64,000 nucleotides of DNA from an uncultured Bacteroidales bacterium (GTDB lineage: Bacteria > Bacteroidota > Bacteroidia > Bacteroidales > Paludibacteraceae): positions 1 through 64,000 of the forward strand of contig CACXPH010000002.1 of assembly GCA_902769535.1 (NCBI GenBank). The letters run 5' to 3'. The notes beneath the pieces are model-generated. The model saw nothing but the letters and a program-made list of their open reading frames with translations, made no database searches and had not been told where the DNA came from. A program made the position numbers and the translations under genes. Shown in pieces: positions 1 to 7,802 of the stretch (positions within the stretch are counted from its first letter, which is position 1; each line of letters opens with the position of its first letter).

Positions 1-45
1 AAGAACGGCATCAAATACAATGCCCAAGGACAAGTGCTGAAATAA
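1..45 (+). CDS. C-terminal end of a secreted protein with a short sorting-type tail (partial)
   Basis: Frame 1 reads KNGIKYNAQGQVLK and then a TAA stop, so the gene starts before the window. This 14-residue end matches the tails of five full genes here (C10 peptidases at 35865 and 37256, BspA-like proteins at 48858 and 58088, pectate lyase near 61846), all of which end in a G..Y...GQ-type motif. The lost gene was therefore probably an exported protein handled by the same route. Its catalytic or binding domain cannot be known from this window. Confidence 0.7.
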   Translation, partial: KNGIKYNAQGQVLK

Positions 46-79
46 CGAATTATAATAACCTTGTTTTTTATGTTTATGT

Positions 80-200
80 CCTCAATTGTTTGTAACTCGT
101 AGAGTGTGGTTTTGGTCGAGTAACCGGCTTGGAAGCTTGCTTACGGAGACGGTTAGGCGAGCAAAGACACAGAGCACGACCGTGCTACAAACAATTGAGG
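80..200 (+). ncRNA. Structured intergenic RNA candidate closed by a 15-bp inverted repeat
   Basis: Positions 80-94 and 186-200 are perfect 15-base inverted repeats. Inside, further pairings nest: 97-100 with 176-179, 104-107 with 167-170, and a six-base stem 121-126 with 150-155. Nested helices inside a long closing stem suggest a folded RNA of about 120 nt rather than a plain terminator. It lies between the secreted-protein end and a 48-codon ORF. No known RNA family was recognised. It could be a leader of the small ORF, an independent small RNA, or the remnant of a small mobile hairpin element. Confidence 0.45.
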
Positions 201-242
201 GGTTTTAAAGGTTTTTGTTTAATTTAAATATAAAAAGAAGCA

Positions 243-389
243 ATGAAAAAATCATATATATATCCTCATACAGAGGTGTTTAGCATTTCAGGAACAGCGG
301 TGATGTTAGGTGCCAGCGGTGACATCCACACTGGCAACATCGTAGAAGGCTCTCAAGAACTCAACTTCGCTCCGGCGAAAGTGTTCTAA
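243..389 (+). CDS. Small hypothetical protein, 48 aa
   Basis: ATG to TAA encodes 48 residues starting MKKSYIYPHTEVFSISG. Short Bacteroidales proteins that begin with MKK, an aromatic and proline-rich stretch, and a V/S-rich strand are often found beside exported proteins, and none has an assigned function. There is no signal peptide or membrane segment. The ORF sits between the structured RNA (80-200) and a terminator hairpin (443-481), so it could be the last gene of the transcript that carries the preceding secreted protein. Coding status rests on start, stop and amino-acid style only. Confidence 0.5.
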   Translation: MKKSYIYPHTEVFSISGTAVMLGASGDIHTGNIVEGSQELNFAPAKVF

Positions 390-405
390 GGCATAGCGTC
401 TATTA

Positions 406-481
406 GCTCGGCATATTATGCCGCATATCATCTTCGTTAAGTGCGCGGGACTTCAGTTCCGCGCCTTTTCTTTCTTCTTTT
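406..481 (+). repeat. 76-bp dispersed repeat, copy 1
   Basis: These 76 bases are identical to 50893-50968. The unit holds a 15-base palindrome (409-423) followed by a strong terminator hairpin and T/C-rich tail. Both copies lie just downstream of genes encoding proteins with the shared C-terminal tail, and both are followed some 190 bases later by a second shared block. Confidence 0.9.
443..481 (+). terminator. Intrinsic terminator
   Basis: A nine-pair stem (443-451 with 456-464, one G-U pair, loop TTCA) is followed by a tract of T and C to 481. It would end transcripts running from the start of the window through the 48-aa ORF. The same structure is present at 50930-50968. Confidence 0.75.
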
Positions 482-619
482 CCTGGCAGATTTAATCTGC
501 CGCTTCCCTTCGTCTATTATCAGGGCAATTCCATTGCCCGCTCTCTTCTAAACCGGCTCGCTCAATAGCGGGCTGGTTTTTCTCTTTCTTCTTTTCCTGG
601 CAGATTTAATCTGCCGCTT
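469..619 (+). repeat. 37-bp direct repeat flanking other hairpins
   Basis: Positions 469-505 and 583-619 are identical. Each copy is a T/C-rich run followed by a 17-base palindrome. Between them lie two other hairpins (523-539 and 551-578). Confidence 0.85.
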
Positions 620-654
620 TAATATTTTCTTCTATTGCTCCGCCTAGTAGGCGG
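485..654 (+). repeat. Train of small palindromes, each with a pyrimidine-rich tail
   Basis: This gene-free stretch holds palindromes at 485-501 and 599-615 (same sequence, GGCAGATTTAATCTGCC), 523-539 (GGGCAAT arms), 551-578 (12-pair stem with two wobbles) and 640-654 (CCGCCTA arms). Most are followed by T or T/C runs, so each looks like a weak intrinsic terminator. Together with the terminator at 443 they form five or six hairpins in about 210 bases. Confidence 0.7.
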
Positions 655-670
655 TTTTCTTTTTCTTTTA

Positions 671-732
671 TCAAAAAACTTAACTTTTCCCGTTACAAAA
701 TTTGCAAATCTCGAAAAAATTTTGTATCTTTG
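671..732 (+). promoter_or_regulatory. Promoter within a duplicated 50-bp leader block
   Basis: Positions 671-720 match 51095-51144 with one mismatch. The block carries the -33 TTTG (701-704). Just after it lies the -7 box TATCTTTG (725-732), 20 bases away, which is the Bacteroidota arrangement. It should drive the gene at 854. The second copy drives the unknown gene at 51331. Confidence 0.75.
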
Positions 733-853
733 CATCGAAATTAGACCAGGAAGGGATCAATCTCCTACGTTTGTTTGACCATTTCTAGACTTTACAAAAT
801 TTATAAACGTATAAATAACTGCAAATAAGCCACTTACAAACAGCATTTCGTCT

Positions 854-1588
854 ATGGGAAAATACTTAAAAACTCGTGTTATAGAGCGTTTGTCTGCCAC
901 CTGTGCGACGTTTGTCTCACTGCCGGCAACTCGCCGCATGGATGGCTGCCTCCGGAGGCGCTCCGGTTCTCCCTCCTCCAAGGGCGTGCGCTATTTTACG
1001 ACCGTAGACGGCATCAAAACCCTTCGTGGCGCCATGGATCTCATCCGAGAGGGACGTAAGTACCATAAACGCATCGTTGTTCGTCCCTCGCGTCACCGCA
1101 AAGGTTACCACGAGCTCTACACCTACCATATACCCAAAGTATGGTCTAAGGCCTGCCAAGACAACCGTGCACTCATGCACGAAGCCCGCCTCCAAGCCCA
1201 CGCCATCGAGCGTGACCACTCCCTCGCAGCCCTTGAATGGCGCGTGCAGCACCTTGCCAACTACTACAACCCAAAAGATGGCATCAAACCTTATGCTCGT
1301 CTCTTTCATTACGTCTATTTCGTACTCCAACGCGACATGCGAGCTGCCGCTCAAAACCAGCCCACTAGCCTTTGTACCGCTCAGACCGAGCCTTCTATAG
1401 TACCAACCGAGACCTCTGAACCGTCCTCTTCGTCCTCTGCGCAGAACGTAAGAGCTGCGGTTTCATCCCCTACCGAAGTATCCTTCGAACCGATCATTAC
1501 GATCCCGTTCGGCCACTACAAATATCGTCACTTACACCCTTCTCATGCAAAAAATGCAAATAATTTGCATAAAATCTTGCAAATTTGA
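854..1588 (+). CDS. Hypothetical protein, 244 aa
   Basis: No family was recognised. The protein is basic and rich in His, Tyr and Arg, with no signal peptide or membrane segment. Residues 44-165 hold a compact region (TTVDGIKTL, then HELYTYHIPKVW, then an N.AL.H helix). This resembles the layout of the 146-aa protein at 51331 (TTGALDSAHQL, EVYLQKHKRDY, then an N.LAHLQ helix). The last 70 residues are Ser/Thr/Pro-rich and look disordered. Both genes share the upstream 50-bp promoter block, so they are probably distant paralogues. The start is the first ATG after the promoter, leaving a leader of about 115 nt. Function unknown. Confidence 0.6.
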   Translation: MGKYLKTRVIERLSATCATFVSLPATRRMDGCLRRRSGSPSSKGVRYFTTVDGIKTLRGAMDLIREGRKYHKRIVVRPSRHRKGYHELYTYHIPKVWSKACQDNRALMHEARLQAHAIERDHSLAALEWRVQHLANYYNPKDGIKPYARLFHYVYFVLQRDMRAAAQNQPTSLCTAQTEPSIVPTETSEPSSSSSAQNVRAAVSSPTEVSFEPIITIPFGHYKYRHLHPSHAKNANNLHKILQI

Positions 1589-1607
1589 AAAATTTGTAGT
1601 AATTTTG
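1577..1607 (+). promoter_or_regulatory. Promoter for the gene at 1631
   Basis: The -7 box TAATTTTG lies at 1600-1607, with TTG at 1577-1579 at -33 spacing. The -7 core ATTTTGC (1602-1608) is mirrored three bases later by GCAAAAT (1612-1618), an inverted repeat across the expected transcription start. Confidence 0.65.
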
Positions 1608-1630
1608 CAGCGCAAAATGTGTAAACGAAT

Positions 1631-2038
1631 ATGAGTACAAAAGCTAAAGTGATTACATGGACGTCAGTAATAGCAGCGTTGGTGCTGGCGGGGTTCATTT
1701 TCTTTAAGTTCTGCTTTGTGTATGCGGAGGGTGTGAACGAAGGAGACATTAACTACTTCCAGAAGGAAGGGTTTATCTTCAAGACCTACGAGGGAAAGAT
1801 GATCCAGACGGGTCTGAAGAATAGTAAAGTGCAGGGCTCTATTCAATCGAATGAGTTTAAGTTCTCCGTAGTCAAAGAGAGTGTGGCGCAGCAACTCAAC
1901 GAGGGCACGAACACGGGAGTTAAGTTACATTGGAAGCGCTATTTAGGTACTTTACCTTGGCGTGGTAACAGTCAGTTCATCGTGGACTCTGTCTATGTTG
2001 CCCGGCCGGCTGCCACGACACAAACCGTTAAACACTAA
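1631..2038 (+). CDS. Conserved hypothetical membrane-anchored protein, 135 aa
   Basis: One transmembrane segment at about residues 8-30 is followed by a soluble domain with VNEGDINYF, FKTYEGKM and a W-RG motif. I recall similar Bacteroidales proteins that carry the unsupported label 6-phosphogluconate dehydrogenase. No dehydrogenase fold is visible here: the protein is far too short and lacks a nucleotide-binding glycine motif. It has its own promoter and is followed 29 nt later by an acyl-CoA synthetase gene, separated by an octamer array that begins at its stop codon. Confidence 0.75.
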   Translation: MSTKAKVITWTSVIAALVLAGFIFFKFCFVYAEGVNEGDINYFQKEGFIFKTYEGKMIQTGLKNSKVQGSIQSNEFKFSVVKESVAQQLNEGTNTGVKLHWKRYLGTLPWRGNSQFIVDSVYVARPAATTQTVKH

Positions 2039-2070
2039 CCGTTAAACTGTTAAATCGTTAAACTGTTATG
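2039..2070 (+). repeat. Tandem array, four octamers (CNGTTAAA type)
   Basis: Four consecutive 8-base units of consensus NNGTTAAA occupy the whole gap between the stop at 2036-2038 and the next gene. The final unit ends in the ATG at 2068. A further CCGTTAAA lies upstream at 2025-2032, inside the end of the preceding gene. Confidence 0.8.
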
Positions 2071-3744
2071 ATGACAGGTGATCAATATAATTTCGTCAAG
2101 CTGTACGAGCGCTCCTTCAAGGACAACTGGGAGCTTCCGGCCGTGTCGGACTACGGTACAGACGTGACGTTGACCTATGGTCAATTGGCTATCAACATCG
2201 AGAAGCTGCACATCCTTTTCAAGGAATGCGGTATCAAGAAGAACGATAAGATAGCCCTTATGGGTAAAAACAACAGTAACTGGGTGGCTGTTTATCTGGC
2301 AGCTATCACGTATGGCGCTATCATCGTGCCGATCCTGCAGGATTTCCGCGCGAACGACGCCATTCACATCATCAACCACTCGGAGAGTAAGTTGCTCTTT
2401 ATCAGTGATATCAACTGGGAAGGTATCGACCTGGAGCAGATTCCGAAGATCAAAGCGGCTGTGAGCTTGAACGACTGGCATCCGATCTCGTTGGCTTTGG
2501 ATCCGAAGAAGATCAACTACGAGGCGATTGCAAATAAGTTCAAAGAGAAACACCCGGACGGTTATTGGCCGAAAGATCTGCATTTCGACGAGCGCGGTAA
2601 TGACTGCATTGGTAGTATCAATTATACGAGTGGAACGACGGGCTTCAGCAAAGGTGTTATCATGCCGCTGAACGGTTTGGCGGGAAACATCCGCTACGCG
2701 TTGGAGCAAAACCTCGTGAGTCGCGAGTCGCGTCACGTGACCTTCCTACCGTTGGCGCACGCTTACGGATGCGCGTTCGATTTCTTGGCATGCCTGGCTG
2801 CCGGTGGTCATACGTACCTGATCGGTCGTACACCGTCACCGAAGATCCTGCTCAAGGCCTTCGCGGAGATCAAACCGACCATTATCTTGTCCGTGCCTCT
2901 GATTTTGGAGAAGATCTACAAGAAGATGATCGTGCCGCAGATCCAGAAAGCGCCGGTGAGCTGGGTGCTCAAAGTGCCGTTCCTGGACTCGGTTGTTTGC
3001 TCGAAGATACGCGAACAACTCATGCAGGCTTTCGGAGGCGAGTTCCGTCAGATGATCATCGGTGGTGCACCGCTCAACCCCGAAGTAGAGGCGTTCCTGT
3101 ACCGTATTAAGTTTCCGATGAGTGTGGGTTACGGTATGACCGAGTGTGCGCCGCTGATCACCTTTACGCCGTATGACCAGGGTTCTAAACCGCTCTCGTG
3201 CGGTAAACCGTTGACCGGCATCATGGAGGTGAAGATAGATAATCCGAACGAAGAAGGCATCGGTGAGGTGGTCGTTCGCGGAGAGAACACGATGACCGGT
3301 TACTTTAAGAACGCACAGGCTACCAAAGAGAGCTTCACCAAGGACGGCTGGTTGCGTACCGGTGACCTCGGTATCCTCGATGAGGACGGATTCTTGTATA
3401 TCAAGGGTCGTTGCAAGACGATGTTACTCGGTGCTTCCGGACAGAATATCTATCCGGAGGAGATCGAGGCGAAGATCAATAACATGCCGTATGTGCTCGA
3501 GTCGCTCGTGCTGCAGCAGGAAGACGGTCGTCTGGTGGCACTCATCTGCCCGGACTACAACGAGGTGGATGCCAGTGGTCTGACGACAGAGCAGTTCAAT
3601 GAAGTGATGGAAGACTCCCGTAAGCAGGTCAACTCGGAGTTGGCTTCCTACGAGCAGATATCGATCGTCAAACTCTATCCGCATGAGTTCGAGAAAACCC
3701 CGAAGAAATCCATCAAGCGTTTCTTGTACACGAATATGGTTTAA
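2068..3744 (+). CDS. Long-chain fatty acid-CoA ligase (AMP-binding protein)
   Basis: This enzyme would activate a fatty acid with ATP to the acyl-adenylate and then to acyl-CoA. The 558-aa protein has the adenylate-forming signatures in order: YTSGTTGFSKG near residue 186, YGMTECAPL near 355, GWLRTGDLG near 430, and the hinge and C-terminal lysine region KGRCKTMLLGASGQNIYPEE. Length suits the bacterial FadD/ACSL class. There is no signal peptide or membrane segment. The first ATG (2068) is supplied by the octamer array and a second ATG follows at once. Substrate chain length cannot be told from the sequence. Confidence 0.9.
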   Translation: MMTGDQYNFVKLYERSFKDNWELPAVSDYGTDVTLTYGQLAINIEKLHILFKECGIKKNDKIALMGKNNSNWVAVYLAAITYGAIIVPILQDFRANDAIHIINHSESKLLFISDINWEGIDLEQIPKIKAAVSLNDWHPISLALDPKKINYEAIANKFKEKHPDGYWPKDLHFDERGNDCIGSINYTSGTTGFSKGVIMPLNGLAGNIRYALEQNLVSRESRHVTFLPLAHAYGCAFDFLACLAAGGHTYLIGRTPSPKILLKAFAEIKPTIILSVPLILEKIYKKMIVPQIQKAPVSWVLKVPFLDSVVCSKIREQLMQAFGGEFRQMIIGGAPLNPEVEAFLYRIKFPMSVGYGMTECAPLITFTPYDQGSKPLSCGKPLTGIMEVKIDNPNEEGIGEVVVRGENTMTGYFKNAQATKESFTKDGWLRTGDLGILDEDGFLYIKGRCKTMLLGASGQNIYPEEIEAKINNMPYVLESLVLQQEDGRLVALICPDYNEVDASGLTTEQFNEVMEDSRKQVNSELASYEQISIVKLYPHEFEKTPKKSIKRFLYTNMV

Positions 3745-3776
3745 ATCATAAATCATCAATTTGCAATCATAAATGA
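3742..3776 (+). repeat. Tandem array, five heptamers (NNAATNN, e.g. TAAATCA)
   Basis: Five 7-base units run exactly from the TAA stop of the acyl-CoA ligase gene into the ATG of coaX. Both the stop and the start codon are part of the array. Confidence 0.8.
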
Positions 3777-4525
3777 ATTTATGTATTGACCAAGGAAATA
3801 GTCGCACGAAAGTGGCGTTGATGACGGACGAGGGTAAGATGATCAATCATTTTATCTACAAGTCGTTCAGTTCGGCGGACGTAGAGCGTCTGTTTGAGTT
3901 GTACGACATCACGGACTCGATCATCTCGTCGGTAGTCAATATAGAGGCGGCCGTGGTCAATACCTTATCGCGTAACTCACAGCATTTTGTGCTGTTTGAT
4001 CATAACACCCCCGTGCCGATCGTCAATCGCTACGAGACACCACAAACGCTTGGTCAAGACCGTTTGGCAGCGGCAGTAGGAGCGAAGAGCTTATGCCCGA
4101 ACGAGAACTTGCTGATTATTGATGCAGGTTCGGCGATTACCTATGATTTTGTGACGGCAGAAGGGGAATACATGGGAGGAAATATAGCGCCGGGACTGAA
4201 GATGCGCTTCACGATGCTTCATCGCATGACCAAGAAACTACCGCTCGTGGAGGCGGAGGAGAAAGAACTGATTCCGCTGTTCGGCAAGAACACCCGCGAT
4301 GCTATCGCTGCCGGAGTCATCCGAGGTGTGGCATACGAAGTGAAAGGTTATATGCGTACCTTACATGAGAAAATGCCGCATTTCCGTACGTACCTCACCG
4401 GTGGACACGCATCGTATGTGCTCAATAACGTACGTAGTTCGCACAGCGAACAACGCGAGATACATTATGAGAAAAACTTAGTCCTCATCGGACTGAACGA
4501 GATTTTGATATTTAATAAAAAGTGA
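3773..4525 (+). CDS. coaX: Type III pantothenate kinase
   Basis: CoaX phosphorylates pantothenate in the first step of coenzyme A synthesis. The 250-aa length is normal. The ASKHA phosphate motif DQGNSRTK is at residues 6-13, GQDRLAA near 97, and the second phosphate motif DAGSAITYD near 117, followed by GGNIAPG. The next gene starts inside its stop (GTGA overlap), so coaX is translationally coupled to the outer-membrane protein. In related Bacteroidales coaX commonly precedes the same OMP-TPR-lptC series. It follows an acyl-CoA synthetase gene, a fitting neighbour for a CoA-pathway enzyme. Confidence 0.95.
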   Translation: MNLCIDQGNSRTKVALMTDEGKMINHFIYKSFSSADVERLFELYDITDSIISSVVNIEAAVVNTLSRNSQHFVLFDHNTPVPIVNRYETPQTLGQDRLAAAVGAKSLCPNENLLIIDAGSAITYDFVTAEGEYMGGNIAPGLKMRFTMLHRMTKKLPLVEAEEKELIPLFGKNTRDAIAAGVIRGVAYEVKGYMRTLHEKMPHFRTYLTGGHASYVLNNVRSSHSEQREIHYEKNLVLIGLNEILIFNKK

Positions 4526-5745
4526 AGAGAAGAAGTATAATTTGGATAGCTGCGCTGCTGCTGAGTATGGGGCTGAGTGCGCAGAATATGACCAGTTCGC
4601 CGTTTTCCCGTTACGGGTACGGCGATCTGAACGAGAACGTGCCGACAGGTTACCGGGCGATGGGTGGAGTAGGTTTTGGTATGCGTAACAACCGTGCCAT
4701 CAATCCCTCACAACCCGCTTCGTATACGTCTTGTGACTCCTTGACATTTATGATGGATATCGCAGCAAGCGCCAATTGGAGTCGTTATCGTGACGCGTCC
4801 GGCATGCGTAACAAAGCGAACGGTAACCTCGAGTATTTGACCATCCAGATACCGCTCTATAAGCGCTGGATAGCGATGAGTGTGGGTTTGTTGCCTTATA
4901 GCTCGGTGGGTTATAACGTCTCGATGAGTGACTCGATCAATTCCGACTACCATTTCACGAAGTCCTATTACGGCGAAGGTAATATTAGCGAAGTGTACGG
5001 TGGTTTGAGTTTTAATGTGTGCAACTGGCTCGCGTTGGGTGCCAACATCTATTATATGTGGGGTGACTTAGGGCACATGCGCGCACTCTCCTTCACCGAA
5101 ACGAATGTGAATACGACCATTCAAGCCGTTGTGCTCTCTGTCAGTTCGGTTCGTTTCCGTGCAGGAGCACAGTTCTTCCATACGTTCGGAGACCATACGT
5201 TCAACGTAGGTGCTATCTACGAGCACAAGATGAAACTCCATAACGATTATTATGCCATCGAGACCCAGACGGAAGACACGATCCAGACGTACGACGGTGG
5301 GTTTGAACTGCCGATGGTTTGGGGTGTCGGAGGTAGTTATACTTGGGCTAACCGCCTGACCTTGGCTTTTGACTACGAGCGTCAGTGTATGTCGAGTGTC
5401 CTGTATGACAGTATTCCGGGCGACGTGTACGGATTCAGAGATCATAACCGTTATGCGTTTGGCGTGGAGTACCGCCACAACCCGAATGGTCGTAAGTATG
5501 CCGAGCGCATGATCTGGCGTGCCGGAGTGAGCGTGCAAGACGAGTACTTGAGCGTTATCAAGGACAAGAAGATAACGGCGTCTATCGGAATTGGCTTCCC
5601 GCTCTGGAGTGTCGGAACGGTCATCAATACCACCATCGAATACTCGCACCGCGGTGGCTCTGCCACCGGTCTGGTGGATAACAGCTTGCGTTTTACCATT
5701 GGGGCGTCTATTGCGGAGAACTGGTTCTTCAAACGTAAACTGTAG
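4522..5745 (+). CDS. Outer-membrane beta-barrel protein of unknown substrate
   Basis: The start is GTG at 4522, overlapping the coaX stop by four bases. A signal peptide (KRRSIIWIAALLLSMGLSAQ) leads to a mature protein of about 385 residues. Alternating aromatic and polar strands and a barrel-type end (FKRKL) are visible. The early motif SPFSRYGYGDL and the glycine-rich GYRAMGGVGFG are typical of a conserved Bacteroidales outer-membrane protein distantly like FadL/PorV barrels. What it transports or anchors is not shown by the sequence. Its place between coaX and lptC is the usual one. Confidence 0.75.
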   Translation: MKRRSIIWIAALLLSMGLSAQNMTSSPFSRYGYGDLNENVPTGYRAMGGVGFGMRNNRAINPSQPASYTSCDSLTFMMDIAASANWSRYRDASGMRNKANGNLEYLTIQIPLYKRWIAMSVGLLPYSSVGYNVSMSDSINSDYHFTKSYYGEGNISEVYGGLSFNVCNWLALGANIYYMWGDLGHMRALSFTETNVNTTIQAVVLSVSSVRFRAGAQFFHTFGDHTFNVGAIYEHKMKLHNDYYAIETQTEDTIQTYDGGFELPMVWGVGGSYTWANRLTLAFDYERQCMSSVLYDSIPGDVYGFRDHNRYAFGVEYRHNPNGRKYAERMIWRAGVSVQDEYLSVIKDKKITASIGIGFPLWSVGTVINTTIEYSHRGGSATGLVDNSLRFTIGASIAENWFFKRKL

Positions 5746-5761
5746 TTTGGCACAGAAATTG

Positions 5762-5793
5762 ATGTTAAACTGTTAAATTGTTAAATCGTTAAC
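5762..5793 (+). repeat. Tandem array, four octamers (NNGTTAAA type)
   Basis: Four 8-base units of NNGTTAA[AC] lie in the 65-base gap before the TPR gene. The unit is nearly the same as at 2039-2070, the only pair of arrays in the window that clearly share a unit. Confidence 0.8.
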
Positions 5794-5810
5794 ACTAAAA
5801 ATATATCATT

Positions 5811-7223
5811 ATGAAACTGAAAACATTACTTGTATTGGCCTTGGTAGTAGCCGTTCCGGCTCTGGCATGCGCTAAGAAACCGAAAAAAGTGGAGGAGGCT
5901 CCCGCACAGCAAGCGGCTCCTGCTCCGGAAGAGGATCCGGTGATCACGGAAGAGTGCGTGATGAACGTATCGCTGTTCCATGAGGCAGTAAAGAACAAGA
6001 TGTATGCTGACGCATACGAGCCTTGGCTTGAGGTGTACACCACTTGCCCGAATGCGAACAAGTCCATCTATTCGGACGGTACAAAGATCATTGAGGCGCT
6101 GTTCCAGGCCGCTTCCGATCCTGCAGAGAAAGAGCGTCTGGCTAAACTGGCTATCGAGATGCAAGACAAACGTATCCGCTTCTTCGGCAATGACCCCAAA
6201 TATCCGAAGGCATATATCTTAGGCGAGAAGGGTCTGGCTTATCTGGATTTCTACGGAGATGCAAAGGTAGCTGAGGCACGTGAGTGCCTCCGTCAATCGG
6301 TTGAAGGCATGGGTGCTGCCAGCAAGATCATGGTACTCGTTAAACTCGTGGACGCTTCGTACGCTGTGTACAAGCAAGATCCGAATGGTAAGGCAGAGCA
6401 GTTCATCGCGGACTATGAGTTGGCAAGCAACGCACTGGCAGAGCAAGCAGCTAACACCAACAACAAGAACGCAGAGATCGCCGGCAAGCAGAAAGATTAT
6501 GTGGATAACATCTTCGCTATCTCCGGCGCAGCTGACTGCTCGAAGTTGGATGAGATATACGCTGCAGCAGTGAAGGAGAACCTGACGAACCTCGACATGC
6601 TCACCAAGATCGCGAAACTCTACAAACGTGTACGTTGCACGGAGTCTGAGGTGTATTTCGCAGCTTGTGAGGCAGCGCATAAACTCCAGCCGACCCAAGA
6701 GTCTGCAGCAGGATGTGCTTCCATGGCTGCTAAGAAAGGCGACTACGAGGCTGCTATCGCATACTACGACCAGGCGATCAAATTGGCGATGGTAGAGGAC
6801 GAGCTCGAGGATGTAGCGGATTATCAGTACAACGCTGCTTTCTACTGCTATAACAACCTCAAACGTTATGCAGATGCACGTAAGTATGCGCAGGCTTCAA
6901 TCGCTACGCTGAGTGGCCTGGGTCTGAACAAAGGTCAGGGTCGTTGCTACATCATCATCGGTATGTGCTACGCTTCGACGCAGCTCTATCCGCAGGATGC
7001 CAAGGGACGTATCCTCAACAAGACCGTTTACTGGGCAGCCGTTGATAAGTTCGCAAAGGCTAAACAGGTAGATCCGTCGGTAGAGGCGCAGGCTTCGGAG
7101 TTCATCTCCACCTACAGCCGTTATTTCCCGACCAAGGAAGAGCGTTTTGACCTGCCGAACGAGTTCTCTGGTTCGACCTATTACGTAGGAGGCTGGATTG
7201 GTGAGACCACGGCTATCCGTTAA
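5811..7223 (+). CDS. Tetratricopeptide-repeat periplasmic protein
   Basis: The 470-aa protein has an N-terminal signal sequence ending near residue 21 (VPALACAKK). Cys20 might be lipidated, but the site is not a textbook lipobox. A charged and alanine/proline-rich linker (about 24-45) leads to helical repeats. TPR-like units are clearest around residues 290-400 (GDYEAAIAYYDQAIKL, RYADARKYAQASI). TPR proteins scaffold other proteins, and in Bacteroidales one commonly sits between the coaX-linked barrel and lptC, so a role in envelope assembly is likely but inferred. Its 3' end overlaps lptC by 26 bases. Confidence 0.8.
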   Translation: MKLKTLLVLALVVAVPALACAKKPKKVEEAPAQQAAPAPEEDPVITEECVMNVSLFHEAVKNKMYADAYEPWLEVYTTCPNANKSIYSDGTKIIEALFQAASDPAEKERLAKLAIEMQDKRIRFFGNDPKYPKAYILGEKGLAYLDFYGDAKVAEARECLRQSVEGMGAASKIMVLVKLVDASYAVYKQDPNGKAEQFIADYELASNALAEQAANTNNKNAEIAGKQKDYVDNIFAISGAADCSKLDEIYAAAVKENLTNLDMLTKIAKLYKRVRCTESEVYFAACEAAHKLQPTQESAAGCASMAAKKGDYEAAIAYYDQAIKLAMVEDELEDVADYQYNAAFYCYNNLKRYADARKYAQASIATLSGLGLNKGQGRCYIIIGMCYASTQLYPQDAKGRILNKTVYWAAVDKFAKAKQVDPSVEAQASEFISTYSRYFPTKEERFDLPNEFSGSTYYVGGWIGETTAIR

Positions 7224-7770
7224 CAGTTCATGCATAGCGAGTGTTATCTTGACGCTCGCTATGTTTTTCTGTGCCTGCCACCGCAGTGAGGTGCAGCAGG
7301 CGCAGGCTTCGCAGCCGCGTGAACAGGTGGCTGCGCTCATAACGGATACTGTCAGCACCCTCATCTCCGACTCCGGCATCACTCGTTATCGTATAGAAGC
7401 GCCGAAATGGTTACTCTACGACAAGACCGATCCGCCTTACCAGGAGTTTCCAAATGGCATCTACCTTGAGCAGTTCGACGAACTCTTAGCGGTACAAGCC
7501 TCGCTTGAGGCCGATTATGCCTATTATAACGAGACCGAACAGCGTTGGACGCTCAAAGGGAATGTACATGCGTTGAACCGCAAAGGTGAGCAGTTCGACA
7601 CGCCGGAACTTATCTGGGATCAGCAGACCCACCGCGTCTATTCCGACTCCTCTATTCATATCACACGTGAGAAGAGCATTATCGAAGGTGTAGGCTTCGA
7701 GTCCAACGAAGAGATGAGTAAATACACAATTTTAAACCCGACGGGAGTATTCCCCATAGAAGAGGAATAA
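7198..7770 (+). CDS. lptC: LPS export periplasmic protein LptC
   Basis: LptC links the inner-membrane LptBFG transporter to LptA in moving lipopolysaccharide to the outer membrane. The protein has a hydrophobic N-terminal segment (IASVILTLAMFFCACH) and then the LptC fold with GITRYRIEAPKWLLYD, a W-LKGNVHAL strand, and repeated short beta strands to the end. The start is uncertain: TTG 7198 or GTG 7201 keep the full signal segment and overlap the TPR gene, while no in-frame ATG occurs before 7261. Cys25 or Cys27 could be lipidated. Its stop codon is the first part of the heptamer array at 7768. Confidence 0.8.
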   Translation: MVRPRLSVNSSCIASVILTLAMFFCACHRSEVQQAQASQPREQVAALITDTVSTLISDSGITRYRIEAPKWLLYDKTDPPYQEFPNGIYLEQFDELLAVQASLEADYAYYNETEQRWTLKGNVHALNRKGEQFDTPELIWDQQTHRVYSDSSIHITREKSIIEGVGFESNEEMSKYTILNPTGVFPIEEE

Positions 7771-7802
7771 TGTTTAATGTTTAAAGTTTAATGTTTAATG
7801 CT
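7768..7802 (+). repeat. Tandem array, five heptamers (TAATGTT)
   Basis: Five near-identical units begin with the lptC stop TAA and end two bases past the fabG ATG. The array is the entire intergenic gap and supplies both stop and start codon. Confidence 0.88.

Noticed and set aside
1026..1400. Alternative frame inside the 244-aa hypothetical gene
   Set aside because: It is Ser/Thr/Pro-rich as expected from a shifted frame, with no promoter or start context of its own. The 854-1588 frame follows the promoter block.
2039..2070. Reading the octamer and heptamer arrays as simple operators or terminators
   Set aside because: Most have no dyad symmetry or T-tail, and several lie inside coding sequence in frame, so neither role fits the set as a whole.
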